Source of the DNA: OMII01 sp947467385
GTDB taxonomy: Bacteria; Bdellovibrionota_C; UBA2361; OMII01
Length of the DNA stretch: 64,000 bases
Direction of reading: 5' to 3'
NCBI GenBank assembly: GCA_044360075.1
Contig: JBIKLA010000011.1
Coordinates: forward strand, 49,645-113,644
The position numbers and the translations under genes are program-made. Shown here in pieces: positions 50,550-59,670 of this stretch. Numbering within the stretch: position 1 is the first letter of the stretch; each line of letters opens with the position of its first letter. The notes under the pieces are model-generated. The model had not been told where the DNA came from. It was given only the letters and a program-made list of their open reading frames with translations, and ran no database searches.

Positions 50550-51410
50550 ATGATGAAACATAAGGCAATTGAGGAGTCTCGAGAGAGATTCCTTTCAGGG
50601 ATAGGGGTGCCAGGCAAGGCACCCTTCGTGGTTGACGACTTCCAGCAGTCCGCAATAGCCAACCTTGCCGCCGGCATCGACACCCTCGTCGTTGCTCCCA
50701 CAGGCTCCGGGAAGACGTACATCGCGATACAGGCGATGCGAAATCTCCTCGAGAAGGGCCAGCACGCGATCTACACGACCCCGCTCAAGGCGCTCTCAAA
50801 TACGAAGTACTCTGAGTTTCAGCAGACCTTTGGCCCCGATCACTCCGTGGGGCTCCTCACCGGCGACCGAAAGATCGAGGGAGACTCGGACATCGTTATC
50901 GCGACCACTGAGATCTATCGCAATGAGCTCTATCGCGGCCACGGCCGCTACTCGCTGGTTATCCTCGACGAGGTTCACTACATCGCAGACCCACAGCGCG
51001 GCGCCGTGTGGGAGGAGAGCATTATCCTGACCCCCAGCAGCTCTACGCTCCTGATGCTTTCAGCCTCTATCTCAAATGCCGAGGAGATCGCGTCGTGGAT
51101 TGAGGAGACCCGGAACAAGGAGTGCCGCATCGTGCAAAAGGTTCAGCGGCCCGTTGAGCTGCGCTACGGCTTTCTGCACCCAAAGTGGGGCGTCATCCCT
51201 CTTAGTGACGAGAAGGGGCACCTCTCGCCGGAGGTAGCGCACTACTACAGCGGCGTTGAGCTCGACATGACCGGCACGCGGGTCTCGGGACCGCGCGAGC
51301 GGGGTGCACGGGGACGGGAACGCCATGAGCGCTCAGACCGGGGCGGACGATCGGGGAACGGTCGGTCGGGCAGCGGGCAACGCGGCTCGCGCGGACGGGG
51401 GCGCCCATAA
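50550..51410 (+). CDS. Ski2-like helicase, N-terminal (RecA1) half with RGG-rich tail
   Basis: The motifs of domain 1 are present: Q-motif region DDFQQSAIANLAAG, motif I APTGSGKT, Ia TTPLKALSNTK, motif II DEVHYI and motif III LSASI. After about residue 240 the protein turns into an Arg/Gly-rich tail (ERSDRGGRSGNGRSGSG) ending at TAA. The RecA2 half is encoded by the next gene, which starts in the TAATG overlap. In related Mtr4/Ski2-like DEVH helicases both halves are one chain. The split sits at a five-G run (51397-51401) where a -1 slip would fuse the two frames. Confidence 0.85.
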   Translation: MMKHKAIEESRERFLSGIGVPGKAPFVVDDFQQSAIANLAAGIDTLVVAPTGSGKTYIAIQAMRNLLEKGQHAIYTTPLKALSNTKYSEFQQTFGPDHSVGLLTGDRKIEGDSDIVIATTEIYRNELYRGHGRYSLVILDEVHYIADPQRGAVWEESIILTPSSSTLLMLSASISNAEEIASWIEETRNKECRIVQKVQRPVELRYGFLHPKWGVIPLSDEKGHLSPEVAHYYSGVELDMTGTRVSGPRERGARGRERHERSDRGGRSGNGRSGSGQRGSRGRGRP

Positions 51411-52828
51411 TGATGCAGCCTGATTTTCCCGTGGCGATTATCATGCGCGAGCTGGAGAAGGACGACCTACTCCCCGCGATCGTTTTCCGCACAGCTCGCA
51501 AGCAGTGCGACGTTGACATCGAGACGCTCGCAAAAAACCGTTTCGCCATCCTGCCCCCTGAGCGCCAGCAGAAGCTTGAGCTTGAAATCCAGACCATCAT
51601 CGAGAAGTACAGCTTCGAGCGTGAATTCATCACAGCCTATCCGCAATACACGGCGCTGATAGCAACGGGAGTCGGCGCGCACCATGCGGGGCAGCTTCTC
51701 ATTTGGCGCCTGCTGCTTGAGGAGCTTATGTCTCGCGGCATGCTGCGCATGATGATAGCGACCGGAACCGTTGCGGCGGGTGTAGACTTCCCGGCAAGAA
51801 CCGCCGTCGTTACCGCCCACAGTAGGCGCGGCTCCGAGGGATTCAGCGTACTGTCCTCGTCCGAGTTCCAGCAGATGGCCGGCCGGGCCGGGCGTCGCGG
51901 AAAGGACTCCGTGGGGGTGTGCCTCATCACGCCGAGCAAGTTCTCAGATGCACGGGTGCTCCTTGAGGTTTCGAAGCGCCCGCCTGAGCCTCTGAAGTCG
52001 TCCTACTTCGCAGCACCCTCCACGGTGCTTAACCTCCTGAAGTACCGCAACGTCGACGATCTTGAGTTTACCGTTGAGCGCAGCCTCGGTGCCTTCCTCA
52101 ACCGCCGCGACGCCAGCCGCCTGCGAGAAGAGGCGATTCTCGAGCAGGGCGATATAGAGGCTGACAGCAGCCTGCGCGGGGAGAAGAGAAAGAAGGCAGA
52201 GAAGCGGGTGCGCCGAAAGCTCAAGGAAGCTGACGAAATTGAGAAGAAGCAGGAAACGTCGCTGGCTCTTTCACTGGCCGGCCTTCGGAAGCTCGGGTAC
52301 GTCGAGGGGGGCAGCCTCACCGATAAGGGGTACTGGGCGGCCGAGCTCTGCACAAGCCTCGTGCTGCAGCTCGCCGAAGGTATCTCAGACGGGGTCTTCG
52401 ATGATTGTGCGCTGTTTGAGTTCGTGGGACTGGTGGCGAGCATCGCTGGGGATCCGCACCGGCCGTATTTCCGCCTCAAGCAGAACCCGATCAAGCCAGA
52501 GCTCTTCAAGCGCATGGAGGCTCTCGTTGAGCGAGTCAAGGCGAGCTATTCCGGCCCGGGCTCGACCGACCTCGCCGTGCTTCCTGATGCGGCACTGACG
52601 ATAATCACCTGGATGGACTCCGAGTCCTGGGGTGAGTTTTCAGGTCTGCTGAGGCTCTCAGGGGTCGCAGACGGCGATGTGGCGCGGCTGATAAGCCAGA
52701 CGGCCGATCACCTCAACCAGATCACGCGACTTGAGAAGACCCACCCCGTCCTCGCACAATCGGCGAAGGTGGGGAGGGCGCGGCTACTGCGCCCGCCCTT
52801 CTCCGAAACCCTTATTGCGGTTGCTTGA
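51410..52828 (+). CDS. Ski2-like helicase, C-terminal (RecA2) half
   Basis: The frame begins in TAATG overlap with the RecA1 gene. It carries domain 2 motifs: LPAIVFRTARKQCD (motif IV region), GVGAHHAGQL, IATGTVAAGVDFPA (motif V) and QMAGRAGRRG (motif VI), followed by a 260-residue C-terminal region with a charged helix (KRKKAEKRVRRKLKEAD) and a winged-helix/ratchet-like part typical of Mtr4/Ski2 RNA helicases. Alone it cannot be an ATPase, so it must assemble with, or be fused by frameshifting to, the upstream product. Confidence 0.85.
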   Translation: MMQPDFPVAIIMRELEKDDLLPAIVFRTARKQCDVDIETLAKNRFAILPPERQQKLELEIQTIIEKYSFEREFITAYPQYTALIATGVGAHHAGQLLIWRLLLEELMSRGMLRMMIATGTVAAGVDFPARTAVVTAHSRRGSEGFSVLSSSEFQQMAGRAGRRGKDSVGVCLITPSKFSDARVLLEVSKRPPEPLKSSYFAAPSTVLNLLKYRNVDDLEFTVERSLGAFLNRRDASRLREEAILEQGDIEADSSLRGEKRKKAEKRVRRKLKEADEIEKKQETSLALSLAGLRKLGYVEGGSLTDKGYWAAELCTSLVLQLAEGISDGVFDDCALFEFVGLVASIAGDPHRPYFRLKQNPIKPELFKRMEALVERVKASYSGPGSTDLAVLPDAALTIITWMDSESWGEFSGLLRLSGVADGDVARLISQTADHLNQITRLEKTHPVLAQSAKVGRARLLRPPFSETLIAVA

Positions 52829-52955
52829 CGGGGCGCGCTCGCTAATCGAGGCTAAAACTCGCTGCCACTCAGCCACTTGGGGTGTTTAGGCAACGTCGGA
52901 CGTCGGCCATCATTCGCTCTGGCATGCGCACACCCCGTTGGGGTAAAACAGAGGG

Positions 52956-53705
52956 ATGAAGATACTCGTTCCAGTAAAAAGGGTTCCGGACTGGCAGATT
53001 AAGCTTAAGCTCCTGCCAGACGGCTCTAACATCCAAACAGACGGCATTAAGTGGATCATCAATACATTTGACGAGATCGCCGTTGAAGAGGCGATTCGCC
53101 TTAAGGAGAAGGGGCTCGCAACTGAGATTGTGCTCGTGAGCGTGGGACCAGCCGACGTGCGGCAGCGCCTGGAGTATGCGCTCGCGATGGGTGCTGACTC
53201 GGCGATCCTCGTCAAGCACGACGGGCCGGCGGACTCAGACCTCGCTTCGCGCGTTATCGCAGAGGTTTTCAGGCGCGGCTCGTACTCGATGATCCTGATG
53301 GGAAAGCAGGCGATAGACTCTGACAGCAGCCAGACGGCACAGCTCGTCGCGGCCCGCCTCAATTTGCCCCAGGCGTGCTTTGCGTCGAAAGTAACCATCG
53401 AGAACGAAAGCGCAATCGTGACGCGTGAGGTCGATGGCGGCCTTGAGACCATCAAGATCCCGATGCCGTGCGTCGTGTCAACTGACCTGCGCCTCAACGA
53501 GCCGCGGTACGCGGCCCTTCCGAACCTGATGAAGGCGAAGAAAAAGCCGTTTGAGGAGATCTCACTCGACGCGCTGGGAGTATCGCCAGACGTCAAGGTT
53601 TCGATTAAGAAGCTCTCGCTCCCAGAGACTCGCAAAGCGGGCCGCAAGGTCGGAAGCGTTGCGGAGCTCGTCGCGGCTCTGCAGGGCGAGGCCAAAGTTC
53701 TCTAA
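52956..53705 (+). CDS. etfB: Electron transfer flavoprotein beta subunit
   Basis: The N-terminus MKILVPVKRVPDWQIKL and the later VDGGLETIKIPMPCVVSTDL with NEPRYAALPNLMKAKKKP are EtfB hallmarks; the AMP site region lies around ALAMGADSAILV. With EtfA it accepts electrons from acyl-CoA and other dehydrogenases and passes them to ETF-quinone oxidoreductase. AGAGGG directly precedes the ATG. A small ACCCC-GTT-GGGGT palindrome lies at 52932-52944 in the leader. It forms an operon with etfA, 16 bases downstream. Confidence 0.95.
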   Translation: MKILVPVKRVPDWQIKLKLLPDGSNIQTDGIKWIINTFDEIAVEEAIRLKEKGLATEIVLVSVGPADVRQRLEYALAMGADSAILVKHDGPADSDLASRVIAEVFRRGSYSMILMGKQAIDSDSSQTAQLVAARLNLPQACFASKVTIENESAIVTREVDGGLETIKIPMPCVVSTDLRLNEPRYAALPNLMKAKKKPFEEISLDALGVSPDVKVSIKKLSLPETRKAGRKVGSVAELVAALQGEAKVL

Positions 53706-53721
53706 GAGGCAAAGATTTGTT

Positions 53722-54708
53722 ATGGCAAAAGCTCTCATTTTCATTCAGCACGAACAGGGAAAGGTCAGCAAGGGCTCACTTGTTGCGGTATCTGCCGCAC
53801 GGCAGCTCGCATCGGCGTGGGGCTGTGATGGCCTCGTTGGCGTGGCGCTCGGCGCCGGCGCAAAAGCGGCGGCTACTGAAGCTGCGGGATACGGCCTGGG
53901 CACGGCATACTTCTCCGAGTCTCCGCTCTTTGAGAAGTACCGCGCAGAGCCCTACAGCCGCGCAATCGCGCTAGCGGCGCGCGAGGCGGGCGCATCAACG
54001 GTTTTGGCACTTGCAAGCAGCACCGGCAAAGACGCCCTTCCAAGAGTTGCTGTGCTGCTCGATGCGGCACAGGCCTCTGACATCATCGGTGTGAACGGAG
54101 ACGGGTCTCTCAGGCGTCCCATGTACGCCGGAAACATTATCGCAGACGTTGAGCTGGCGCCGGGTAACCGCGTTGTGTCGGTGCGCGGCACGGCGTTTCC
54201 GCCGGCAGCCAAGGAAGGCTCTCCGGGCGCAGTGCAGGAGCTTAATGTGAGCGCCGACGCGGAGCTTCACGAGCAGCCCCGGTTCGGGGAGATTATGGGT
54301 TACGAGATGTCAAAGGCAGAGCGGCCTCAGCTTTCGGACGCCGAGGTCGTGGTGAGCGGGGGCAGGGCCCTCGGCTCCTCAGACAACTTTGAGAAAGTCA
54401 TCTTTCCGCTGGCGGACGCGCTCGGGGCAGCAGTGGGCGCCTCGCGTGCCGCGGTCGACTCGGGTTACGCGCCTAACGATTGGCAGGTAGGTCAGACTGG
54501 TAAGGTTGTGGCTCCGAAACTGTACATCGCAGTCGGCATCTCGGGCGCAATTCAGCACCTAGCCGGGATGAAGGACTCAAAGGTGATCGTTGCCATCAAC
54601 AAGGATCCCGATGCGCCTATCTTCGAGGTCGCGGATTACGGGCTGGTAGCCGATCTCTTTCAGGTTGCTCCAGAGCTTACCCAAGCGGTTCTGGGAGCGC
54701 GCAGTTAG
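53722..54708 (+). CDS. etfA: Electron transfer flavoprotein alpha subunit
   Basis: Domain 1 is EtfA-like (ALIFIQHEQGKVSK), and the C-terminal FAD domain has VVSGGRALGSSDNFE, AVDSGYAPNDWQVGQTGK, VAPKLYIAVGISGAIQHL and VAINKDPDAPIFEVADYGLV. All FAD-binding landmarks are intact. The ATG at 53722 follows etfB by 16 bases; the longer open frame from 53551 lies within etfB and is not real. 328 aa is normal. Confidence 0.95.
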   Translation: MAKALIFIQHEQGKVSKGSLVAVSAARQLASAWGCDGLVGVALGAGAKAAATEAAGYGLGTAYFSESPLFEKYRAEPYSRAIALAAREAGASTVLALASSTGKDALPRVAVLLDAAQASDIIGVNGDGSLRRPMYAGNIIADVELAPGNRVVSVRGTAFPPAAKEGSPGAVQELNVSADAELHEQPRFGEIMGYEMSKAERPQLSDAEVVVSGGRALGSSDNFEKVIFPLADALGAAVGASRAAVDSGYAPNDWQVGQTGKVVAPKLYIAVGISGAIQHLAGMKDSKVIVAINKDPDAPIFEVADYGLVADLFQVAPELTQAVLGARS

Positions 54709-54711
54709 GGT

Positions 54712-55215
54712 ATGCGCGGGGCAGGGAAGCGGCCAGCGCTGTCTCGTCGAGCCACTTTACTGCTGGTTAGCGCCGCCACGGGAATTCTCCTGGCTATATC
54801 TGGGTGCTCGGCGCAAGAAAAAGATCGCATCTCTGCCACGTTCACCCGGCAAGACGGCTCGGTGACAGCGCCGTTCTCGATGGAGGTCGCGGCCGACAAT
54901 GCACAGCGCCAACGAGGCCTCATGTTTCGCAAGTCAATCGGCCCGCAGGAGGGCATGATATTTGTGTTTCCGAGCGATGATGATCACTCGTTCTGGATGA
55001 AAAACACCCTCATCCCGCTCGATATGGTGTTTATTTCTGAAGACTGGCGCGTCGTTGGGGTAATTGAGGATGTCCCCCCGCTCTCAGAGGTTTCGAGGAC
55101 GGTGGGTACGCCGAGCCGCTATGTGCTTGAGTTCGCCGCGGGAACCATGAAAAGCGTGGGAATTGGAGCGGGCGACCGGGTGACTATTGAGGGTAATCTT
55201 CCCTATCCACGCTAG
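54712..55215 (+). CDS. DUF192 lipoprotein
   Basis: The N-terminus has a lipoprotein signal (LLLVSAATGILLAISGCSA; lipobox ISGC). Residues 50-165 are a DUF192 domain: QRGLMFRKSI, FWMKNTLIPLDMVFI and YVLEFAAG. Function of DUF192 is unknown; members are usually small exported or membrane-anchored proteins. The gene starts three bases after etfA stops and is probably co-transcribed with it. Confidence 0.88.
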   Translation: MRGAGKRPALSRRATLLLVSAATGILLAISGCSAQEKDRISATFTRQDGSVTAPFSMEVAADNAQRQRGLMFRKSIGPQEGMIFVFPSDDDHSFWMKNTLIPLDMVFISEDWRVVGVIEDVPPLSEVSRTVGTPSRYVLEFAAGTMKSVGIGAGDRVTIEGNLPYPR

Positions 55216-55321
55216 CATCCACCCGCCTGGCCCATGACCGAGCTCAGGTCTGTCTCCTCACCGCTACCATTTGTTGTTCTGCCTATGGGAGAATCATCTG
55301 CTTTGGCTGATACTGGAGGCC

Positions 55322-56002
55322 ATGGACGAACTGCACAAAAATGGAGAGCAGCAGGTGCTAAAGCAGCTGCACCACAGGGTCAAAAACAATCTGCAGGTAA
55401 TCTGTAGCCTGCTGCGCTTGCAGTCCCATTACATATCCGAGGAATCTACTCGCGCCATGTTCAAGGAGAGCGAGCAGCGGGTGAGAAGCCTGGCGATGAT
55501 TCATGAGCGGTTTTGCAACACAGCCGACCAGTCAGCAGTGCAGTTCGATGAGTACGCTGAGGACCTCGTTAATGAATTAGTCAAATCATACTGCCACGGC
55601 CACAAAGATGTAACAAAGGACCTCCACCTGGAGAAGGTCCGCTTGCCGATCGAACAGGCGGTCCCGTGCGGTCTCGTTCTCAATGAGCTTGTGACGAACG
55701 CGCTTAAGTATGGCCAGCCTGACGAAGGCGCGCTCTACCTTGGCGTAACCCTTCGCAGCAGCGAGAACGTGATTGAGCTAAAGGTTGTTGATCGTGGCCC
55801 GGGAATAGGGCGAGGCGTCAACTTTGAGGCTCCTGAGACGTTGGGGCTTCGGGTAGTCCAGGCGCTCACGCGACAGCTCGGCGCTACTCTCTCGGTGGAG
55901 ACAACCAACGGCACGGAGATAGGGGTGCGTTTCGCTGTCCCCGAGTGCGTGCCGCTACCGGGAGAGTTCGAGCATGCACCCCCTCAATATTCTCGTGTGT
56001 GA
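55322..56002 (+). CDS. Soluble histidine kinase, HisKA_2/PdtaS type
   Basis: Residues 12-90 carry the HisKA_2 motif LHHRVKNNLQVICSLLRLQ, with the phosphoacceptor His at the start, and residues 110-220 an HATPase domain (NELVTNALKYG, DRGPGIG, LGLRVVQALTRQLGA). There is no sensor domain or membrane segment, so the input must come from another protein or the cytosol. ATG 55322 is preferred over a TTG at 55271. Its last 29 bases overlap the next gene, which has a receiver domain, so they likely form a pair. Confidence 0.88.
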   Translation: MDELHKNGEQQVLKQLHHRVKNNLQVICSLLRLQSHYISEESTRAMFKESEQRVRSLAMIHERFCNTADQSAVQFDEYAEDLVNELVKSYCHGHKDVTKDLHLEKVRLPIEQAVPCGLVLNELVTNALKYGQPDEGALYLGVTLRSSENVIELKVVDRGPGIGRGVNFEAPETLGLRVVQALTRQLGATLSVETTNGTEIGVRFAVPECVPLPGEFEHAPPQYSRV

Positions 56003-57161
56003 AGACGAGGCGATCGTTGGCCTTGAGTTTAAGGAGCGCCTTGAGCGGCTCGGGCACAGAGTGGTCGGTATCGCCTCAACCGAGACTGAGGCGCTCGCGC
56101 TCGCCCACGACTTTCACCCCGACATGGCGCTCATGGACGTTAAGCTTGGCAGTGGCTCGCGCGGAACCCACGTCGCGGAGGTCTTGTACTCGGCACTAGA
56201 CATCCCTTCCATCTTTGTGAGCGGCTATAACGAACCCCAGATTGTTGAAGAGGCACATGCCGCACACCCGCTTGCGTTCCTCTCCAAGCCCCTGCGAGAC
56301 TCCGACCTGACATCTGCTATTGAGTTTGGAATGGCCCGTCACCGCATGGACCTGACCTTGAAGCGAGAGCTCGCGGCCTTCAAGAAGGCGACGCACATTG
56401 CGCGCCAGCTGCCCAAGGCCTCAAGTGACGAGCTCCTGGGCAAAGTAGCCAAAGACATGCAGCTCTTGTCCGGAGTCATAGGACCCATCGCGCATCATAT
56501 TAACAACTCGCTTGCTGTTGTCTCGGGCTACCTCAGCATGGCAACAGCTTCGCCGGAGCTTGAGCCGTATGAACGCCGCTTCGTCGAAGCCGCGCTCAAC
56601 GAGTGCCAAAAGCAGAAACTGTTCGTACAGCGGCTTCTATGGGCCTCTGAGGAGGGTCCGCGAGAGATGCGACCTGTCGCGCTTGAGACCGTTGTGTCTC
56701 GCGCCATAGAGGAGATTCGCACGGTACTGAGAAGCGGCATTGAGCTCTCGCTCGGGGAGATTGCGAAAGAGCTGCGCGTATACGGCGACCAGGCCGCGCT
56801 CACCTATGCCCTTGAGGGGCTCCTCATAAATGCCATCCACGCCATATCCAAATCGGGGGCGATAACGGTTTCAGTGCGTACAACCTTTGTCGAGCGGACC
56901 CAGCTACGCAACGCGGAGGCCGCGCCGGACACATATGCGGTGGTCGAGGTGCAGGACTCGGGCGTTGGCGTGTCGATTGAGCAGCTTGAGGAGATGTGCA
57001 CCTTCTTCGCATCCCCAGCTGGGGAGCCTAATACAGAGGGGCTGGGGCTCTCGGTGGCGTTCGGCGTGGCGCGGGCGCACCACGGCTGGCTTGAGCTGGA
57101 ATCTTCACCGGGCTCAGGCTCCCGCATTCGGATGCTCCTGCCGGTGCTTCATACGCACTGA
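55974..57161 (+). CDS. Receiver-histidine kinase fusion protein
   Basis: The N-terminal receiver has LVCEDEAIVGLEFKERL and the phosphoacceptor Asp in MALMDVKLG (about residue 53), with Lys in LSKPL. A linker helix leads to an H-box IAHHINNSLAVVSGYL (about 170) and an HATPase domain with LLINAIHAIS, DSGVGVS and LGLSVAFGVARAHHGW. The first part resembles receivers served by HisKA_2 kinases, so the upstream kinase may phosphorylate it and thereby control this second kinase. This inverted order suits a phosphorelay hub rather than a sensor. Confidence 0.85.
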   Translation: MHPLNILVCEDEAIVGLEFKERLERLGHRVVGIASTETEALALAHDFHPDMALMDVKLGSGSRGTHVAEVLYSALDIPSIFVSGYNEPQIVEEAHAAHPLAFLSKPLRDSDLTSAIEFGMARHRMDLTLKRELAAFKKATHIARQLPKASSDELLGKVAKDMQLLSGVIGPIAHHINNSLAVVSGYLSMATASPELEPYERRFVEAALNECQKQKLFVQRLLWASEEGPREMRPVALETVVSRAIEEIRTVLRSGIELSLGEIAKELRVYGDQAALTYALEGLLINAIHAISKSGAITVSVRTTFVERTQLRNAEAAPDTYAVVEVQDSGVGVSIEQLEEMCTFFASPAGEPNTEGLGLSVAFGVARAHHGWLELESSPGSGSRIRMLLPVLHTH

Positions 57162-57262
57162 CGTGAGGCGCGGCTAGGGCGAGCGGCCACAATCTTCGGT
57201 GTTTTTACCCGCTGCCGTGCCAGCTGATGTTTTGGTAGTATTGCCCCTGGGGGACATGCCAG

Positions 57263-58174
57263 GTGGTTTCAATAAGCGTTATCATCAACTGCTATCGGGA
57301 GGGTCTCCTGTTGCGTGACGCGCTGGCAAGCGTTCGCTCCCAGACTATCCAGCCGCTGGAGGTCCTGCTCGTAAATGATGGATCGCCGGATGCGCTCACC
57401 AACAGCATCTGCCGCGAGGTGGAGGCTTCCGGCGATGCCAGGGTTCTTTGGCTGGATCCGAATCGGGGCGCTACGGCGGCCAGAAACGCAGGATTCGATG
57501 CCGCTCAAGGGGACATCCTTGTTCCGCTCGACGGCGATGACCTGCTGCCCCATGACGCCCTAGAGAAAATCCGCGCCATTTTTGCCGATAATCCGGCGTG
57601 CGACTTCATAGCCGGCAGCTTCATTATGGAGCGAAGCCCCTCGAGAAAAATTACGATTCTAGGTAGCAACGTCTCGCTACCCTCGCTCCTTCGGGCACGC
57701 AGGCTCTCCCTAGGAACGAACTGGACGCTGCACGGCTGCGCGCCACTTCGCAAGGCCTTGTGGCGGACAGCGGGGCGCTACAACGAAACCCTGGGCTCAA
57801 AAGAGGTGTGGGATGTCGATTTTTGGGTGCGCGCCATGCATCGGGGAGCTCGCCCGCACGGCACGCGGGAAGTGCTCTACATATGGCGAAGGCATCTCGG
57901 CAGCGAGTGCAAGCAGGTGTCGGCAACCTCGTGGGCAACCCTAGCCCAGAACCACTTCGACGCGTTCCAGTCGTGTGGCCTCACGTACCGCGCCTATGAA
58001 CTGCTCTTGCTTGGCAGCATGTGGACGAACGACTCCGCGGAGATTCGGCAGTACAGGCGCAAGCTGATGGGCTGCATCGTGCGCTTGCGGTGCCAGCTCT
58101 CCTCGATCATCATATGCGCATCGCCGGCGTGGCTCTTCCGCGTCTTGGTGCGGCGCTTAAGGCCCTACGCATGA
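57263..58174 (+). CDS. Family 2 glycosyltransferase
   Basis: The GT-A fold is evident: SVIINCYREG, VLLVNDGSPDA, NRGATAARNAG and LDGDDLLP (DxD metal site). About 100 residues later, WDVDFWVRAMHRGARP fits the acceptor-side region. No membrane helices except possibly a hydrophobic C-terminal end (LSSIIICASPAWLFRVLVRR). The start is GTG 57263 with GGGGGA upstream. The stop overlaps the next glycosyltransferase as ATGA. Confidence 0.88.
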   Translation: MVSISVIINCYREGLLLRDALASVRSQTIQPLEVLLVNDGSPDALTNSICREVEASGDARVLWLDPNRGATAARNAGFDAAQGDILVPLDGDDLLPHDALEKIRAIFADNPACDFIAGSFIMERSPSRKITILGSNVSLPSLLRARRLSLGTNWTLHGCAPLRKALWRTAGRYNETLGSKEVWDVDFWVRAMHRGARPHGTREVLYIWRRHLGSECKQVSATSWATLAQNHFDAFQSCGLTYRAYELLLLGSMWTNDSAEIRQYRRKLMGCIVRLRCQLSSIIICASPAWLFRVLVRRLRPYA

Positions 58175-59049
58175 CAGCACTGTCGATCATCATTGCGACA
58201 CGCAATGCCGGTGGCACCTTGACCACGGCACTCGATAGCATCCGCAGCCAGACCTTTCGCGACGTGGAGGTCATCGTTATCGACGGTGCCTCAACCGATT
58301 CAACCGTCAGCATCGTCCGCGCAAGCCAAGATATCGTCTCGCAGTGGGTCTCCGAGCCGGACACGGGGGTCGCCAGTGCCTGGAATAAGGGGCTCACGCT
58401 CGCTCGGGGCGATTGGGTTCAGTTCCTCGGGGCGGACGACTACCTGTGGGACAGGGAATCGCTCGCCACGATATTTCGGGATGGTATCGGGCCCAAAGGC
58501 TTGGACTGCCGACTCGTCTATGGGTCGGTCATGGCGCTCCTGACTGACGGGAATCCATGGAAACCCCTCGGCGCTCCGTGGCCGCAAGCGTCACGCGAAT
58601 TTCCCCGTCGCATGTCTCTTCCGCATGTAGGGCTCTTTGCCCACCGGTCACTCTTTTCGGAGGTAGGCCGGTTCGACGAAAGCTTCAAGGTCGTTCCCGA
58701 TTATGACTGGACGTTTCGCGCCTTGGCTGCAACAACTCCATTCTTTGTCGCTTTCCCAGTCGCGGCATTCGGCGGAAACGGCTTAAGCTCAAATCCCAGG
58801 AACCAACTCACTTTCCTCTCGGAATGCAAGCGAGCCCGCAAGCAGCATGGCGCATATCAACTCACGCCGGCTGAGATGGGGCGGTGGGTGCACGGGCTTA
58901 CCGTGCGCCTCTTTTTTGCCGTTGTACCACCGGGGCTTGCGATACCTGCCCAGACCGCGTACCGAAAACTAGCGCGGAATGCGTTAAAGCTGAGGTGCTG
59001 TTTGACAGGCAGGAAGCAGGGCGAGGAGGGGCGAGACTCATGTGGCTAA
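58171..59049 (+). CDS. Family 2 glycosyltransferase, WcaA-like
   Basis: SIIIATRNAGGTLTTALDSI, VIVIDGASTDSTV, DTGVASAWNKGL and FLGADDYLWD match the colanic-acid-type GT2 proteins. PDYDWTFRALA is in the catalytic-base position. ATG 58171 overlaps the upstream stop by 4 bases. The two enzymes probably add successive sugars to one glycan (capsule, O-antigen or glycolipid). Confidence 0.88.
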   Translation: MTALSIIIATRNAGGTLTTALDSIRSQTFRDVEVIVIDGASTDSTVSIVRASQDIVSQWVSEPDTGVASAWNKGLTLARGDWVQFLGADDYLWDRESLATIFRDGIGPKGLDCRLVYGSVMALLTDGNPWKPLGAPWPQASREFPRRMSLPHVGLFAHRSLFSEVGRFDESFKVVPDYDWTFRALAATTPFFVAFPVAAFGGNGLSSNPRNQLTFLSECKRARKQHGAYQLTPAEMGRWVHGLTVRLFFAVVPPGLAIPAQTAYRKLARNALKLRCCLTGRKQGEEGRDSCG

Positions 59050-59642
59050 AGCGCGAACTGGCTGCACTGAAATCACTGCGCACCCCGGAGCGCGTCCAGG
59101 ATCTCCTGGATGCTCTGCCGTATCGCTGCGCCGACGGCCACCTCTCGGCGAGGGCAGCGCTCAGAGACAACATGACCCACTGCTTCGACGGCTCGCTCCT
59201 TGCGGCGGCGGCGCTTCGTCGGGCCGGCTACGCGCCGGCCCTCATAGACCTGTGCGCGGTGCGGGACGACGACCACATGATCTGTGCCTTCCGCCACAGG
59301 GGCTTGTGGGGTGCCGTGGCGAAGTCTAACTTCCCGGGCTTGCGCTTCCGGGAGCCGATTTACCGCACTCCGCGAGAGCTGGTCCTGTCGTACTTTGAGT
59401 TTTACTTCAATATGGACGGCGAAAAGAGCCTGCGGCGCTACTCACGTCCGTTCGTCCTTCCGGATCCATCCCGGCTGAACTGGGAAACTGACGACTCGCA
59501 GGGCGATCGGATCGTTGATCTCATCACCCAGGCGCGACATTATGAGATCCTCGCGCCGCGCCAGGAGAGGACGCTACGGCCCCTCGACAAGCGGCTCTTT
59601 AAATCACAGTTGGTTGGCGTCAACAGACGAGGCGTTTACTAA
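59040..59642 (+). CDS. Transglutaminase-like cysteine protease fold protein
   Basis: Residues 38-110 carry THCFDGSLLAAAALRRAGY with a putative catalytic Cys, then RDDDHMICAFRHRGLWGA with the His; a later Asn/Asp in KSNFPG may complete the triad. This matches bacterial transglutaminase-like proteins found near glycan genes. The ATG at 59040 overlaps the glycosyltransferase stop by 10 bases and has GGAGGGG upstream. It might modify or hydrolyse a peptide or amide on the product. The rest of the longer frame is spurious. Confidence 0.7.
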   Translation: MWLKRELAALKSLRTPERVQDLLDALPYRCADGHLSARAALRDNMTHCFDGSLLAAAALRRAGYAPALIDLCAVRDDDHMICAFRHRGLWGAVAKSNFPGLRFREPIYRTPRELVLSYFEFYFNMDGEKSLRRYSRPFVLPDPSRLNWETDDSQGDRIVDLITQARHYEILAPRQERTLRPLDKRLFKSQLVGVNRRGVY

Positions 59643-59670
59643 CGGCAAGATATTTTGGCTTTTGCAGGCG

